This document shows, piece after piece, positions 55,923 to 64,000 of a stretch of 64,000 bases of DNA (position 1 is its first letter; each line of letters begins with the position of its first letter). A program made the translations under genes and the position numbers. The DNA lies in assembly GCF_037039395.1 (NCBI RefSeq), contig NZ_CP146242.1:2553001-2617000 (forward strand). Reading direction: 5' to 3'. The notes beneath the pieces are model-generated. The model had not been told where the DNA came from, ran no database searches, and worked only from the letters and a program-made list of their open reading frames with translations. The DNA is from Agrobacterium vitis (GTDB taxonomy: Bacteria > Pseudomonadota > Alphaproteobacteria > Rhizobiales > Rhizobiaceae).

Positions 55923-57851
55923 TCAATGCGCCTGGGGTTCCAGTCCGGCTTCCGGTTCGCCACCCTTGGGTGCGTCCTTTTTACCGGTAGAGGGAACCGC
56001 AGAGCTGCGGGTTGGGCCATCTTCGCCACTATCGCGGGTTGGCTTTTCGCCACGGATCAGCGCCTTGATTTCTTCACCCGACAGGGTTTCATATTCCAGC
56101 AGGCCTTCGGCCAGAATAACGAACGCATCATGCTTCTCGGTGATAATCCGACGAGCCTCGGTATAGGCTTCGTCAATCAGGCGGCGCACTTCGGTGTCGA
56201 TCTTCTGAGCGGTTGATTCCGAGACATTCTTGCTCTGCGAGACGGAATGACCGAGGAACACTTCCTGCTGGTTTTCACCATAGGCAACCTGACCGAGAAT
56301 ATCGGAAAAGCCCCATTGGGTTACCATCGCACGGGCAAGCTTGGTGGCCTGCTCGATGTCTGACGAGGCGCCAGAGGTGATGTTTTCCTTGCCGAAGGTG
56401 ATTTCTTCGGCAACACGGCCACCCATCATGATCACCAGACGCGACACCATCCACTTGTAGCTCATGGAGTAGCGGTCGCCTTCCGGCAATTGCATGACCA
56501 TGCCCAGGGCGCGGCCACGCGGAATGATGGTTGCCTTGTGCAGCGGGTCGGCGACCGGCACGTTCAACGCGGTGATGGCATGGCCAGCCTCATGATAGGC
56601 GGTCAGCTTCTTTTCGGCTTCGGTCATGGCGGAGGAGCGGCGTTCCGCACCCATCATGATCTTGTCCTTGGCGTCTTCGAATTCGGCCATGGTGACGACG
56701 CGCTTGTTGCGACGTGCTGCCATCAGAGCGGCTTCGTTGACGAGGTTCATCAGATCCGCACCGGAGAAACCGGGCGTGCCACGGGCCAAAACCTTGAGAT
56801 CGACATTCGGAGCCAGCGGCACGTTGCGGGCATGAACCTTGAGAATGCGCTCGCGGCCAATGATATCGGGGTTCGGCACGACGACCTGGCGGTCAAAACG
56901 GCCTGGACGCAGCAGGGCTGGATCGAGAACGTCGGGACGGTTGGTGGCGGCAATCAGGATAATGCCCTCATTGGCCTCAAAGCCGTCCATTTCGACCAGA
57001 AGCTGGTTCAGCGTCTGTTCGCGCTCGTCATTACCACCGCCGAGACCTGCACCACGATGGCGACCGACAGCGTCGATTTCATCGATGAAGATGATGCAGG
57101 GTGCATTCTTCTTCGCCTGCTCGAACATGTCACGGACGCGGCTTGCTCCGACGCCGACGAACATTTCAACGAAGTCCGAACCGGAAATCGTGAAGAACGG
57201 CACATTGGCCTCGCCTGCGACCGAACGGGCCAGCAGAGTTTTACCGGTACCGGGAGGACCGACCAGCAGCACGCCGCGCGGAATTTTACCGCCCAGACGC
57301 TGGAATTTCTGCGGATCGCGCAGGAATTCAACGATTTCCTCGAGATCCTGCTTGGCTTCGTCCACGCCAGCCACGTCTTCAAAGGTAACGCGGCCATGCG
57401 CCTCGGTCAAAAGCTTGGCCTTGGACTTGCCAAAGCCCATCGCACCGCGCGAACCGCCCTGCATCTGACGCATGAAAAACAGCCAGACGCCGAGAATGAG
57501 CAGCATGGGCAGCAAGGTGCCGAGATAGCTGAGGAAGCCGGAAGACCCGTCGGATTCGGGACGAGCAACGATCATCACATTCTTGGTTTGCAGTTTTTCA
57601 AGCAGATTGTCATCCACGACCGGGGCATAGGTCTGGAAGGCCGCGCCGTTTTCGCCATAGCTGCCAATGATGCGGTTGCCGGTGACGGTAACGTCGCGAA
57701 CGCGGCCCGAATCAACTTCACGCAAGAATTGCGAATAGGGAATCTCGCGGGAACTTGTTTGCGACGGAGACGTCTGGAACATGCTGAACAGCGCGACCAA
57801 TAGCAAAGCTATGATCGCCCACAGCGCGAGATTTCTAAAATTTGGGTTCAT
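55923..57851 (-). CDS. ftsH: ATP-dependent zinc metalloprotease FtsH
   Basis: A 642-residue membrane protease with two N-terminal helices around a periplasmic segment. The AAA+ domain has Walker [21 protein letters not shown], Walker B IIFIDEID and arginine-finger region [12 protein letters not shown]. The zinc site is YHEAGHAI, followed by a peptidase tail with a polar C-terminus. It degrades membrane and short-lived cytosolic proteins such as LpxC. The ATG at 57851 follows GGGGAG; the frame extends to 57968 without similarity. It follows tilS by 123 bases. Confidence 0.97.
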   Translation of the reverse strand: MNPNFRNLALWAIIALLLVALFSMFQTSPSQTSSREIPYSQFLREVDSGRVRDVTVTGNRIIGSYGENGAAFQTYAPVVDDNLLEKLQTKNVMIVARPESDGSSGFLSYLGTLLPMLLILGVWLFFMRQMQGGSRGAMGFGKSKAKLLTEAHGRVTFEDVAGVDEAKQDLEEIVEFLRDPQKFQRLGGKIPRGVLLVGPPGTGKTLLARSVAGEANVPFFTISGSDFVEMFVGVGASRVRDMFEQAKKNAPCIIFIDEIDAVGRHRGAGLGGGNDEREQTLNQLLVEMDGFEANEGIILIAATNRPDVLDPALLRPGRFDRQVVVPNPDIIGRERILKVHARNVPLAPNVDLKVLARGTPGFSGADLMNLVNEAALMAARRNKRVVTMAEFEDAKDKIMMGAERRSSAMTEAEKKLTAYHEAGHAITALNVPVADPLHKATIIPRGRALGMVMQLPEGDRYSMSYKWMVSRLVIMMGGRVAEEITFGKENITSGASSDIEQATKLARAMVTQWGFSDILGQVAYGENQQEVFLGHSVSQSKNVSESTAQKIDTEVRRLIDEAYTEARRIITEKHDAFVILAEGLLEYETLSGEEIKALIRGEKPTRDSGEDGPTRSSAVPSTGKKDAPKGGEPEAGLEPQAH

Positions 57852-57974
57852 CGAACTCCCCAGAAAAAATGTTCGGCGCATGAAAACGCCGTATCGTCGG
57901 ACAGTAACATAGGTTTCCTGAAGCGCCTTGCCAAGGCAAAGCGCGGCCCCGACTTCGTTTTCCGTCAATAAGAT

Positions 57975-59339
57975 TTAAAAACAGGGTGATAAAAAGCCTG
58001 GCGCGTCGAAAAGACCCGCTAAAGCCACGGCGAGCGGCCAGTCGAACCCCGGGAGAAACCCCTGGTAGGGGGCAATCACAGGCATGGCGTGCAGGTTTGG
58101 ACCGATCCCGGGAAGAGATTGACGCGCCAGCGCCACCAATGAAACGGGCAGGGGCGAGGTGGGCAGGGAGGAGGTGGGCAGGGAGGGAGACTTCTGATCT
58201 GTTTCGGTTCCGCCCGGCCGCACCGGGCTTTCTGCACTGCCGATATTACTGATGTGCCAGCGACCGTCCCACAGCACGGTCTCACCGGGCTTCACACTAT
58301 CATGCGGCAGATTGCGTCCTTCACGCACCAGATAAATGCCATGGCGATGACGATGCGCAAGACAACGACCGAGTGTCAGCCTGGCGCCAGGCGGCTGTTC
58401 GCAAAGGGCGATAAGCTGCACGAGGGCGCTCTGCCCCGGCCCATGCGGTTGGCCTCCCACGGTTGCAATCAGCGCCTGCAAAGCATGGCGCAGGATTGCT
58501 TGGGGCGCCTCAAACAGGGCGTTACCGAGATCAACAAGCCCCGGCAAGGGCATGGTGGCATGGGTGGAGACCAAAGTGGCGGCTTGTTGCGACAGAGACA
58601 GACGCTCATTCTGCGGCAGGCCGATCTGCGTTGCCGTTGTGAGCTGGGCGCGGATACGGGCGCGCTCATAAACTGGATTGTCATTGCTGGGATCATCGAT
58701 CCAGCCATGCCCACTGTCCAGCAAGAACGCCCGAATTGCCTGCCGCCGCGAGCGCAGAAGCGGTCGGGTGATCCAGATGGAATTTTCAAACAGCACGGAG
58801 CAGGCCATGCCCGCCAGGCCGGGCGCTTCAGGGTTTCGGCTGCGTTCGGCGCGCATGGCGATGGTCTCGATCTGATCGTCGGCGGTATGGCCGGTCAGAA
58901 TGGCGGCAGCGCCGATCTCCTTGGCGATCTCGGCGAGCAGCCGGTAGCGGGCGGCCCGGGCGGCGGCGGAAATCCCGGTTTTTGGCTTTTCGCCTGCCCA
59001 ACGGCGGATCGCATGGGGAATGCCGAGCCTTGCGCAGAGCCCTGCAACTGTTTCGGCTTCTGCGGCGGAGCCATCGCGAAGACCGTGATCGATGGTGGCG
59101 GCGTAAAGGCTGATTGGCTTTGCTGGCATGGCTTGCAGCTGTTCATGCAGCGCAAGCAGCAGGCCAGTCGAATCGCTGCCGCCGGAAATCGCCACCAGAA
59201 GGCGCAAGGGGTGGTTTATTCTGTGGAGGAAAGCGGCAATGGCGGCTTCAGGAGGGATGGCGGATAGAGTGTCCGTCATCAATTCGCCCAGTCGGTTGTG
59301 GCCCGGAAGCTGTGGTTCCAAACCGGTGTCGGGCAGCAT
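57975..59339 (-). CDS. tilS: tRNA(Ile)-lysidine synthetase
   Basis: This 454-residue enzyme adds lysine to C34 of the isoleucine tRNA CAU anticodon. The PP-loop is VAISGGSDSTGLLLAL. LTGHTADDQIET and ITRPLLRSRRQAIRAFLLDS follow with the TilS N-type middle; the C-terminal part is less conserved. The ATG at 59339 overlaps the cpoB stop as TGATG, so the genes are coupled; an ATG at 59279 is the alternative. It sits in the conserved tol-pal-cpoB-tilS-ftsH order. Confidence 0.93.
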   Translation of the reverse strand: MLPDTGLEPQLPGHNRLGELMTDTLSAIPPEAAIAAFLHRINHPLRLLVAISGGSDSTGLLLALHEQLQAMPAKPISLYAATIDHGLRDGSAAEAETVAGLCARLGIPHAIRRWAGEKPKTGISAAARAARYRLLAEIAKEIGAAAILTGHTADDQIETIAMRAERSRNPEAPGLAGMACSVLFENSIWITRPLLRSRRQAIRAFLLDSGHGWIDDPSNDNPVYERARIRAQLTTATQIGLPQNERLSLSQQAATLVSTHATMPLPGLVDLGNALFEAPQAILRHALQALIATVGGQPHGPGQSALVQLIALCEQPPGARLTLGRCLAHRHRHGIYLVREGRNLPHDSVKPGETVLWDGRWHISNIGSAESPVRPGGTETDQKSPSLPTSSLPTSPLPVSLVALARQSLPGIGPNLHAMPVIAPYQGFLPGFDWPLAVALAGLFDAPGFLSPCF

Positions 59340-60351
59340 CAGCAAGCCAGGCGCTTCTGCTCGCTGGCGGCCTTGTTCTGGACGGCCTTGGAGGCGTCAG
59401 GATAGCGCTTGTTCACCTCGCGCAAGGTGGCGCAGGCGGTGTCCTTGTTGTCGAGGGCCGCCAGTGACATGCCGAGTTTCAGCAGCATTTCAGGCGCCTT
59501 GGGCGATTTTCCATAGCCCTGATAGGCTTTGAGGAAGGTCTCAGCCGAATCCTTGTAACGGGCCTGCGAATATTGCGCTTCGCCCAGCCAGAAATTGGCG
59601 TCGGCGGCCTTGCCGCTTTTCGGATAACGGCTGATGAAATCGCGGAATTCGCCTTCCGCCGCCTTGTAGTCACCCGATAGCACATGGCTATAGGCAATCT
59701 GGTAGAGATCCTGCTCGCCGCCGAGTGATGCGGTTTTGGTTCCGCTCTGGCCGGCAGGTGCCGTACCCGGCAGGGTGCTGGCGTTGGAACCAGTCGAACC
59801 ATTGACGCTGGCACCGACCGGATTGCCGCTCTTGTCCATTTCGATCGAGCCCAGCGTCATTTCGCCGGGGGCTGCTGACCGACCGGAGCCCGCCGGGCTT
59901 GTGCCTTGATTGGCGGCCTGGCTGCCAGCGGTTTCGCCGATGATCTGGCCGACGCCATCACCGCCCCCAGCTGGCTGGCGCGCCGCTACCGACGGGCTGG
60001 CCTGGCCGGGGGAGCCTGCGTCACTTCTTTTTTTTCTAGCTCCTGGAATCGGAATTCATTGTCTTCCTGCGCCTTGCGGATGGTTTCCTGCATTTGCAGC
60101 AGCTGGTAGCTCATGTCCTCGATCCGGCCGTTCAACTGACGAATCTGGTCCTGCAATTGCTGGACTTGAACAATATCATTGCCCTGCTGCTGGACCTGCT
60201 GCACCGGCATGTCGCTGACTGGCGCTGGTGGCGTGTTCTGACGTTCGAAAAGCGAAAAGGCCAAGGCACTGCCCCCCGCCTGGACGCCGAGGATTGGGGG
60301 GGCGAGGATTGCAGCCATTCCCACCATCCCGGCCACGACAAGTCTCTTCAT
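59339..60351 (-). CDS. cpoB: CpoB/YbgF Tol-Pal coordinator, read in two frames
   Basis: The first frame (60351-59986) has a signal peptide (GVQAGGSALA) and coiled coil (VQQLQDQIRQLNGRIEDM). It stops after QELEKKEV. The second frame (to 59339) has the linker and TPR repeats (DLYQIAYSHVLSGDYKAAEG, AADANFWLGEAQYSQARYKD, EMLLKLGMSLAALDNKDTAC). The junction is an A8 run on the minus strand (60028-60035). Slipping back one base, or adding one A, gives QELEKKRSDAGSPGQ and one continuous 337-residue protein of normal CpoB length. It could be a real frameshift mutation, a sequencing error, or programmed or polymerase slippage. CpoB links Tol-Pal constriction with PBP1b. Confidence 0.85.
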
Positions 60352-60504
60352 CGATGTGGTTCCTGTTTTCCGTGTTATCGCCCGATTGATGTGCGCCCGT
60401 CAGGCTTTGCTGCCGAATATCGACCGCAAGCCTGCGATGTCTGCCAATAAAGCTTTTCTCTGTTCTTTGCAAAAAGCAACCGAGTTCGGCCAAAGTGTGA
60501 AGAA

Positions 60505-60532
60505 AACAAAAGGGCGGCCCGAAGACCGCCCT
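60505..60532 (-). terminator. pal terminator
   Basis: On the minus strand AGGGCGG pairs with CCGCCCT and is followed by TTTGTTTTC, about 35 bases after pal. cpoB probably needs read-through or its own promoter. Confidence 0.75.
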
Positions 60533-60566
60533 GTTTCTGTCATGAATGCAGGCACGATTTCGTGAA

Positions 60567-61100
60567 TTACATTCCAGCGCCGCCGAGAACCGTAACGGCA
60601 CGGCGGTTCTGCGACCAGCAGGAAATGTCGTCGCAGGTGGCGACCGGACGTTCCTTGCCGTAGGAAATCGTCTTGATACGGTTGGCCGGAATGCCGCGCG
60701 ATACAAGATAGGCCTTGGTGGAGGCGGCACGGCGGGCGCCGAGCGCCAGGTTGTATTCGCGGGTACCGCGTTCGTCGGCATGGCCTTCGACGGTGATCGG
60801 ATACTGCGAATAACGCTGCAACCACTGAGCCTGGCGGTCCAGCGTCTGCTGGGCGTCGGCACGGATAGAGGTTGAGTCGGTGTCGAAGAAGATCCGGTCG
60901 CCGACATTGACGGTGAAGTCCTGGGTCGAGCCGGGTGTTGCAGCACCTGCGCCGCCAAGGCCAAGCTCGGACGCGCTATTGGGCATGTTCTTCTTGGAAG
61001 CGCAGCCAGCCAGCGCCAGCGTCATGGCGACAGCGAGAATGGCGGGGTTGCTGGCAAGCTTTTGCATGCGGCTCATTACCGGGGTTACAGTGCGGCTCAT
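60567..61100 (-). CDS. pal: peptidoglycan-associated lipoprotein Pal
   Basis: A 177-residue lipoprotein. The signal ends in the lipobox LALAGCAS, so cysteine lipidation anchors it in the outer membrane. The OmpA domain has VGDRIFFDTDSTSIR, YPITVEGHADERGTREYNLA and QNRRAVTVL, the peptidoglycan-binding signature. An added glycine-rich hinge links the two. The ATG at 61100 follows AAGGAG. A CtrA-type box lies 153 bases upstream and tolB ends with a hairpin, so pal seems to have its own promoter. Confidence 0.96.
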   Translation of the reverse strand: MSRTVTPVMSRMQKLASNPAILAVAMTLALAGCASKKNMPNSASELGLGGAGAATPGSTQDFTVNVGDRIFFDTDSTSIRADAQQTLDRQAQWLQRYSQYPITVEGHADERGTREYNLALGARRAASTKAYLVSRGIPANRIKTISYGKERPVATCDDISCWSQNRRAVTVLGGAGM

Positions 61101-61252
61101 GGCCGATCTCCTTGCAAGTAGTGTGGGGCAGTCATTGTGCAGTGATGGTGAGCAGCCGGTCAGGCGGCCCGTGTGAGCAGTGCCGATTGACGCTGGTGTC
61201 AATCGTGGTTGCCGAACTCTAATCAATCCTGGTTAACCGGAAGCAAACGGTC

Positions 61253-61271
61253 ATGGTTAATCTTTACTTAA
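61253..61271 (-). promoter_or_regulatory. CtrA-type binding box upstream of pal
   Basis: The minus strand reads TTAA, GTAAAGA, TTAACCAT, an exact match to the CtrA consensus TTAA-N7-TTAACCAT. Another TTAACC lies at 61233-61238. It is between the tolB hairpin and pal. Confidence 0.6.
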
Positions 61272-61294
61272 TTCATGACCGTCCTTCAAATGCA

Positions 61295-61324
61295 ATCGCC
61301 TTCCGACGGATGCCGGAAGGCGAT
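61295..61324 (-). terminator. hairpin after tolB
   Basis: An 11-bp perfect stem, ATCGCCTTCCG with CGGAAGGCGAT, lies 8 bases after the tolB stop. There is no strong T run, so termination may be partial. Confidence 0.55.
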
Positions 61325-61331
61325 GCGCATG

Positions 61332-62639
61332 CTATTCGAGAAGCGGCGACCAGGCTGGGTCGGACGCAAAGCTCGGTGTCTTGACCAATTGCTCGTTGTA
61401 TCCGGTCAGATCGATGGAATAGAGCTGCGGTCCGCCGGAGCCGGCCGCCTGGCGGAAGAACATCAGCACGCGGCCATTCGGCGCCCAGGTCGGGCCTTCG
61501 TTATGGAAGCCGGTGGTCAGAAGCCGCTCACCCGAACCGTCCGGCTTCATCACGCCGATCGAGAAGGAGCCGCCCGATTGCTTGGTGAAGGCGATCAGAT
61601 CGCCGCGTGGCGACCAGACCGGGGTAGAGTAGGAGCCTTCGCCAAAGGAAATGCGGGTCTGGCCGGAGCCATCGGCATTCATCACGTAAAGTTGCTGGCG
61701 GCCGCCACGGTCGCTTTCAAACACGATCCGGCGTCCATCCGGCGAATAGGATGGCGAGGTATCGATCGCCGCCGTGCTGGTCAGCCGGGTGGTGGTGCGC
61801 GAGCGCAGATCCATCGTGTAGATGTTACTGTTGGCGTCCTGTTGCAGGCTCATGATCACCCGCTGACCATCCGGCGAGAAGCGCGGCGAGAAGGTCATGC
61901 CTGGGAAATTGCCGACCACTTCGCGCTGTCCGGTTTCCAGTTGCAGCAGGTAAACGCGCGGCTGGTTGCCCTCGAAGGACATGTAGGTGACTTCCTGGCG
62001 GTTCGGCGAAAAGCGCGGCGTCAGCACCAGATTGGCGGTATTGGTCAGCATGCGGACATTTTCGCCGTCCTGGTCCATGATGGCCAGCTGGCGCTTGCGG
62101 TCGGTCTTGGTGCCGCTTTCGGCCACGAAGACGATGCGGGTATCGAAATAGCCCTTTTCACCGGTGATGCGTTCATAGATCGCGTCGGCGATGATATGGG
62201 CGACGCGCCGCCAGTTTTCCGGCTGGGTGTAGAATTGCTGGCCGCTCATCTGCTGGCCCGCATAGGTGTCCCACAGGCGGAATTCGGCGCGCAAGCGGCC
62301 ATCGCCTTCCTGGGTGATACGGCCAACCACCAGCGCCTGGGCGTTCAATACCGTCCAGTTCTGCATGTTGGGGGCCTGATCGGGATTGATCTGCTTGTCG
62401 ATGAAGGCGCCGTGATTGACCGGAGCGAACAGGCCGGAGCGCTTGAGATCGGCCTCGACCACGGCCGAAATCTTCGCGCCGATGCCATTGGCCGACAGGA
62501 AATCGGGAATGGCGATCGGCATCGGCTCGACATTGCCCTTATTGATGTTGATCTCGACCAGCGCCATGGCCGGCGTGGCAAAGGCGCCCGCCATGCCGAC
62601 GAGGACGATCAGGATACGCAGGAGTGAGAATGTCTTCAT
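61332..62639 (-). CDS. tolB: Tol-Pal periplasmic protein TolB
   Basis: This 435-residue protein has a signal peptide (GAFATPAMA). The N-terminal TolB domain ([20 protein letters not shown] through [13 protein letters not shown]) is followed by a six-bladed beta-propeller with repeated SPDG motifs ([40 protein letters not shown]). TolB binds Pal and TolA at the division site. The ATG at 62639 was used; the frame extends upstream without similarity. tolA ends 52 bases before it. Confidence 0.96.
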   Translation of the reverse strand: MKTFSLLRILIVLVGMAGAFATPAMALVEININKGNVEPMPIAIPDFLSANGIGAKISAVVEADLKRSGLFAPVNHGAFIDKQINPDQAPNMQNWTVLNAQALVVGRITQEGDGRLRAEFRLWDTYAGQQMSGQQFYTQPENWRRVAHIIADAIYERITGEKGYFDTRIVFVAESGTKTDRKRQLAIMDQDGENVRMLTNTANLVLTPRFSPNRQEVTYMSFEGNQPRVYLLQLETGQREVVGNFPGMTFSPRFSPDGQRVIMSLQQDANSNIYTMDLRSRTTTRLTSTAAIDTSPSYSPDGRRIVFESDRGGRQQLYVMNADGSGQTRISFGEGSYSTPVWSPRGDLIAFTKQSGGSFSIGVMKPDGSGERLLTTGFHNEGPTWAPNGRVLMFFRQAAGSGGPQLYSIDLTGYNEQLVKTPSFASDPAWSPLLE

Positions 62640-62691
62640 AAGGGCAAGCCTTTCAGCTTCTACATGAATTCGTGTGGGCATGAATTCGCTT

Positions 62692-63861
62692 TTACATGAA
62701 TTCGCTTGGATCGAAGTTGACGACAACCTCTGACCAGGCATCGTATTTTTCAACGGGCAGGTTCTTGAACGGCACGGATTTCAGAATGGCGCGGCGCGCA
62801 CTTGAGATCATCACCTGTTGGGCGCTGGGCGATCCGCCGGTGGCCGTCACTTCCGGCTCGCCGATCAGATTGCCGCTCTCGTCCAGCTTGAAATGAGCGC
62901 GAATCACCATGCCCTGGGCATCGCCCATGCCTGACAACACCGACCAGTTGTTCTGGATCGCGCCGCGCAGGGCGTCCATTTCACTCTGGCTGAGTGTCGA
63001 GCCACCGGTGGTCTTCTTGCCGCCCAGCGCCGCCTGTTCGGTGGAGCGTTTGGCACCGCCACCGGCTGCATCGGTCTTGTTGAGCAGAGCGGCGATCTCG
63101 TCGGCGTTGAAGTCGCTTTCCTTGGACGATTTCGCCTTCGCCGCCTGCTGGTTCTTGTCAGCCTTCTTCACATCCGGCGCCTTGGCGGCCTCGGTCTTCG
63201 GCTTGGCTTCCGTCGGCTTCGGCTCAGGCGTCTTGGTTTCCGCAGGCTTTGGCGGCTCCGGCTTCGGCTTGGACGCGGGCAGGGGAACGCTGGTCGGCAG
63301 TGGAATGTCTTCGGCTTTGGCGACTTCCTGCGGCTTGGCTTCCGGCTTTGGCTCGGGCTTGGCCTCCGGCTTTGGCGGCTCAGGCTTCGGCGGTTCAGGC
63401 TTTGGCTCGGGCGTCGGGGTCGGCACGTCCTTGGGCACCGGCACGGCTTCCTTGGAAGGGGCTACCGCCGTCTCTTCCTTGGCAATTTCCTTGACGTCAT
63501 TGGTATCGTTGTCCTGCGTCGGCAAGACCTTGTCGACCTTTTCAGGGGCTGCCGCGGTTTCCTGCTGCGACGGCTTTTTCGACGGTGTCGGCGGTGTCTT
63601 CATGTCGACTTCGTTGTCGCCCATGTTTTCCGCGTTCTGAACGGTATTCGGCTTCTTGGTCGGGGTGGGCGCCGATTTTTCGCGCTTGGGCGCTTTTTTG
63701 TCACCCTGCTGGATCTGGGTCAGTTCCGAAATCGGTACGATATCGACGGGCAGCGCCTCGACATCGGCGACTTGCATGGGCGCAGGCGCGCTAATCGTCA
63801 CCAGCGCCATGGCCAGCAGCGTTGCGTGCAAAATCGCAGATGTGACGAGACTGCCTTTCAT
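62692..63861 (-). CDS. tolA: TolA-like envelope-spanning protein
   Basis: This 389-residue protein has one N-terminal membrane helix ([20 protein letters not shown]). A long Pro/Glu/Lys/Ala-rich middle with repeated [12 protein letters not shown] units covers about residues 60-270. The C-terminal TolA/TonB-like domain ([48 protein letters not shown]) is short. It links the TolQR motor to TolB/Pal. The C-terminal domain differs in detail from E. coli TolA, as is usual in alphaproteobacteria. Confidence 0.93.
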   Translation of the reverse strand: MKGSLVTSAILHATLLAMALVTISAPAPMQVADVEALPVDIVPISELTQIQQGDKKAPKREKSAPTPTKKPNTVQNAENMGDNEVDMKTPPTPSKKPSQQETAAAPEKVDKVLPTQDNDTNDVKEIAKEETAVAPSKEAVPVPKDVPTPTPEPKPEPPKPEPPKPEAKPEPKPEAKPQEVAKAEDIPLPTSVPLPASKPKPEPPKPAETKTPEPKPTEAKPKTEAAKAPDVKKADKNQQAAKAKSSKESDFNADEIAALLNKTDAAGGGAKRSTEQAALGGKKTTGGSTLSQSEMDALRGAIQNNWSVLSGMGDAQGMVIRAHFKLDESGNLIGEPEVTATGGSPSAQQVMISSARRAILKSVPFKNLPVEKYDAWSEVVVNFDPSEFM

Positions 63862-63870
63862 TTCGAAAGA

Positions 63871-64000
63871 TCACTTGTCCTGTTCTTGCAGGGTCACAAG
63901 GCCGATATTCTTGTAGCCAGCCGAAGAAATGCGCGCCATGACCTTCATGACCGTGCCATAGGCAGCAGCCGTGTCGCCGCGCACATAAATGCGTTCATTG
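63871..64000 (-). CDS. tolR: TolR, C-terminal part (partial)
   Basis: The window ends inside the gene. The last 42 residues, NERIYVRGDTAAAYGTVMKV then MARISSAGYKNIGLVT, match the ExbD/TolR periplasmic domain, with the stop at 63871 nine bases before tolA. The membrane helix lies outside the window. TolR works with TolQ as the proton-driven motor of Tol-Pal. Confidence 0.93.
   Translation of the reverse strand, partial: NERIYVRGDTAAAYGTVMKVMARISSAGYKNIGLVTLQEQDK

Overview
The window is a stretch of an alphaproteobacterial chromosome, most likely from the Rhizobiaceae (Agrobacterium/Allorhizobium/Rhizobium type). The family call rests on GapR, an RcdA-type DUF1465 protein, the order tolR-tolA-tolB-pal-cpoB-tilS-ftsH-glmM, a zapA-linked 6S RNA, a high-GC codon style and several families of rhizobial intergenic palindromes. 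The genus is inferred. No rRNA, tRNA, CRISPR array or intact insertion sequence was found.

Layout. Positions 1-6.5 kb hold an NtrC-like response regulator with an altered sigma54 contact loop, a DUF882 peptidase-like envelope protein and a divergent AEC transporter/LysR pair. Positions 6.7-10.8 kb hold gapR, DUF1244, an N-formylglutamate amidohydrolase-like gene, DUF1036 and pyk. Positions 11.4-18 kb hold an alpha/beta hydrolase, a TPR lipoprotein-like or secreted protein, rpmJ, purEK, two small DUF465 genes, an ArsR regulator and a TSUP exporter. Positions 18-24 kb are a co-directional block: ThiE-like protein, Sel1-repeat protein, inositol monophosphatase and a MotA/MotB-like inner-membrane pair. 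Positions 24-33 kb hold an FAD dehydrogenase, an ABC exporter, rpmE, an rcdA homologue with a probable CtrA-driven small RNA or leader upstream, DUF1192, an MFS transporter, an HPP-CBS protein and a PhzF-like enzyme.

Positions 33-45 kb are the central-carbon block: fba and pgk on the minus strand, tkt and gap on the plus strand. Between them lie ymdB, the 5-formyltetrahydrofolate cyclo-ligase gene, a chemoreceptor, a PaiB-like gene, 6S RNA, zapA and DUF4164. Positions 45.1-49.8 kb look like an accessory segment. It carries an AbiEii-like nucleotidyltransferase with an unusual partner, an orphan membrane protein, and a low-GC operon of a DUF4747 protein plus a four-helix membrane protein. Copies of a REP-like palindrome are scattered through it. 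Positions 49.8-64 kb return to core genes: K+/H+ antiporter, MBL-fold protein, PNPOx-like protein, yebC, glmM, ftsH, tilS and the Tol-Pal genes, leaving the window inside tolR.

How the genes connect. Tol-Pal, CpoB, ZapA, RcdA and GapR all serve cell division, envelope constriction or chromosome organisation. Good CtrA-type boxes lie upstream of pal and of the rcdA leader. The best leads are the DUF4747/four-helix pair, whose architecture recalls RexA/RexB phage exclusion (inference); the AbiEii-like pair; cpoB, which is read in two frames across an A8 run; and the two CtrA-box promoters.
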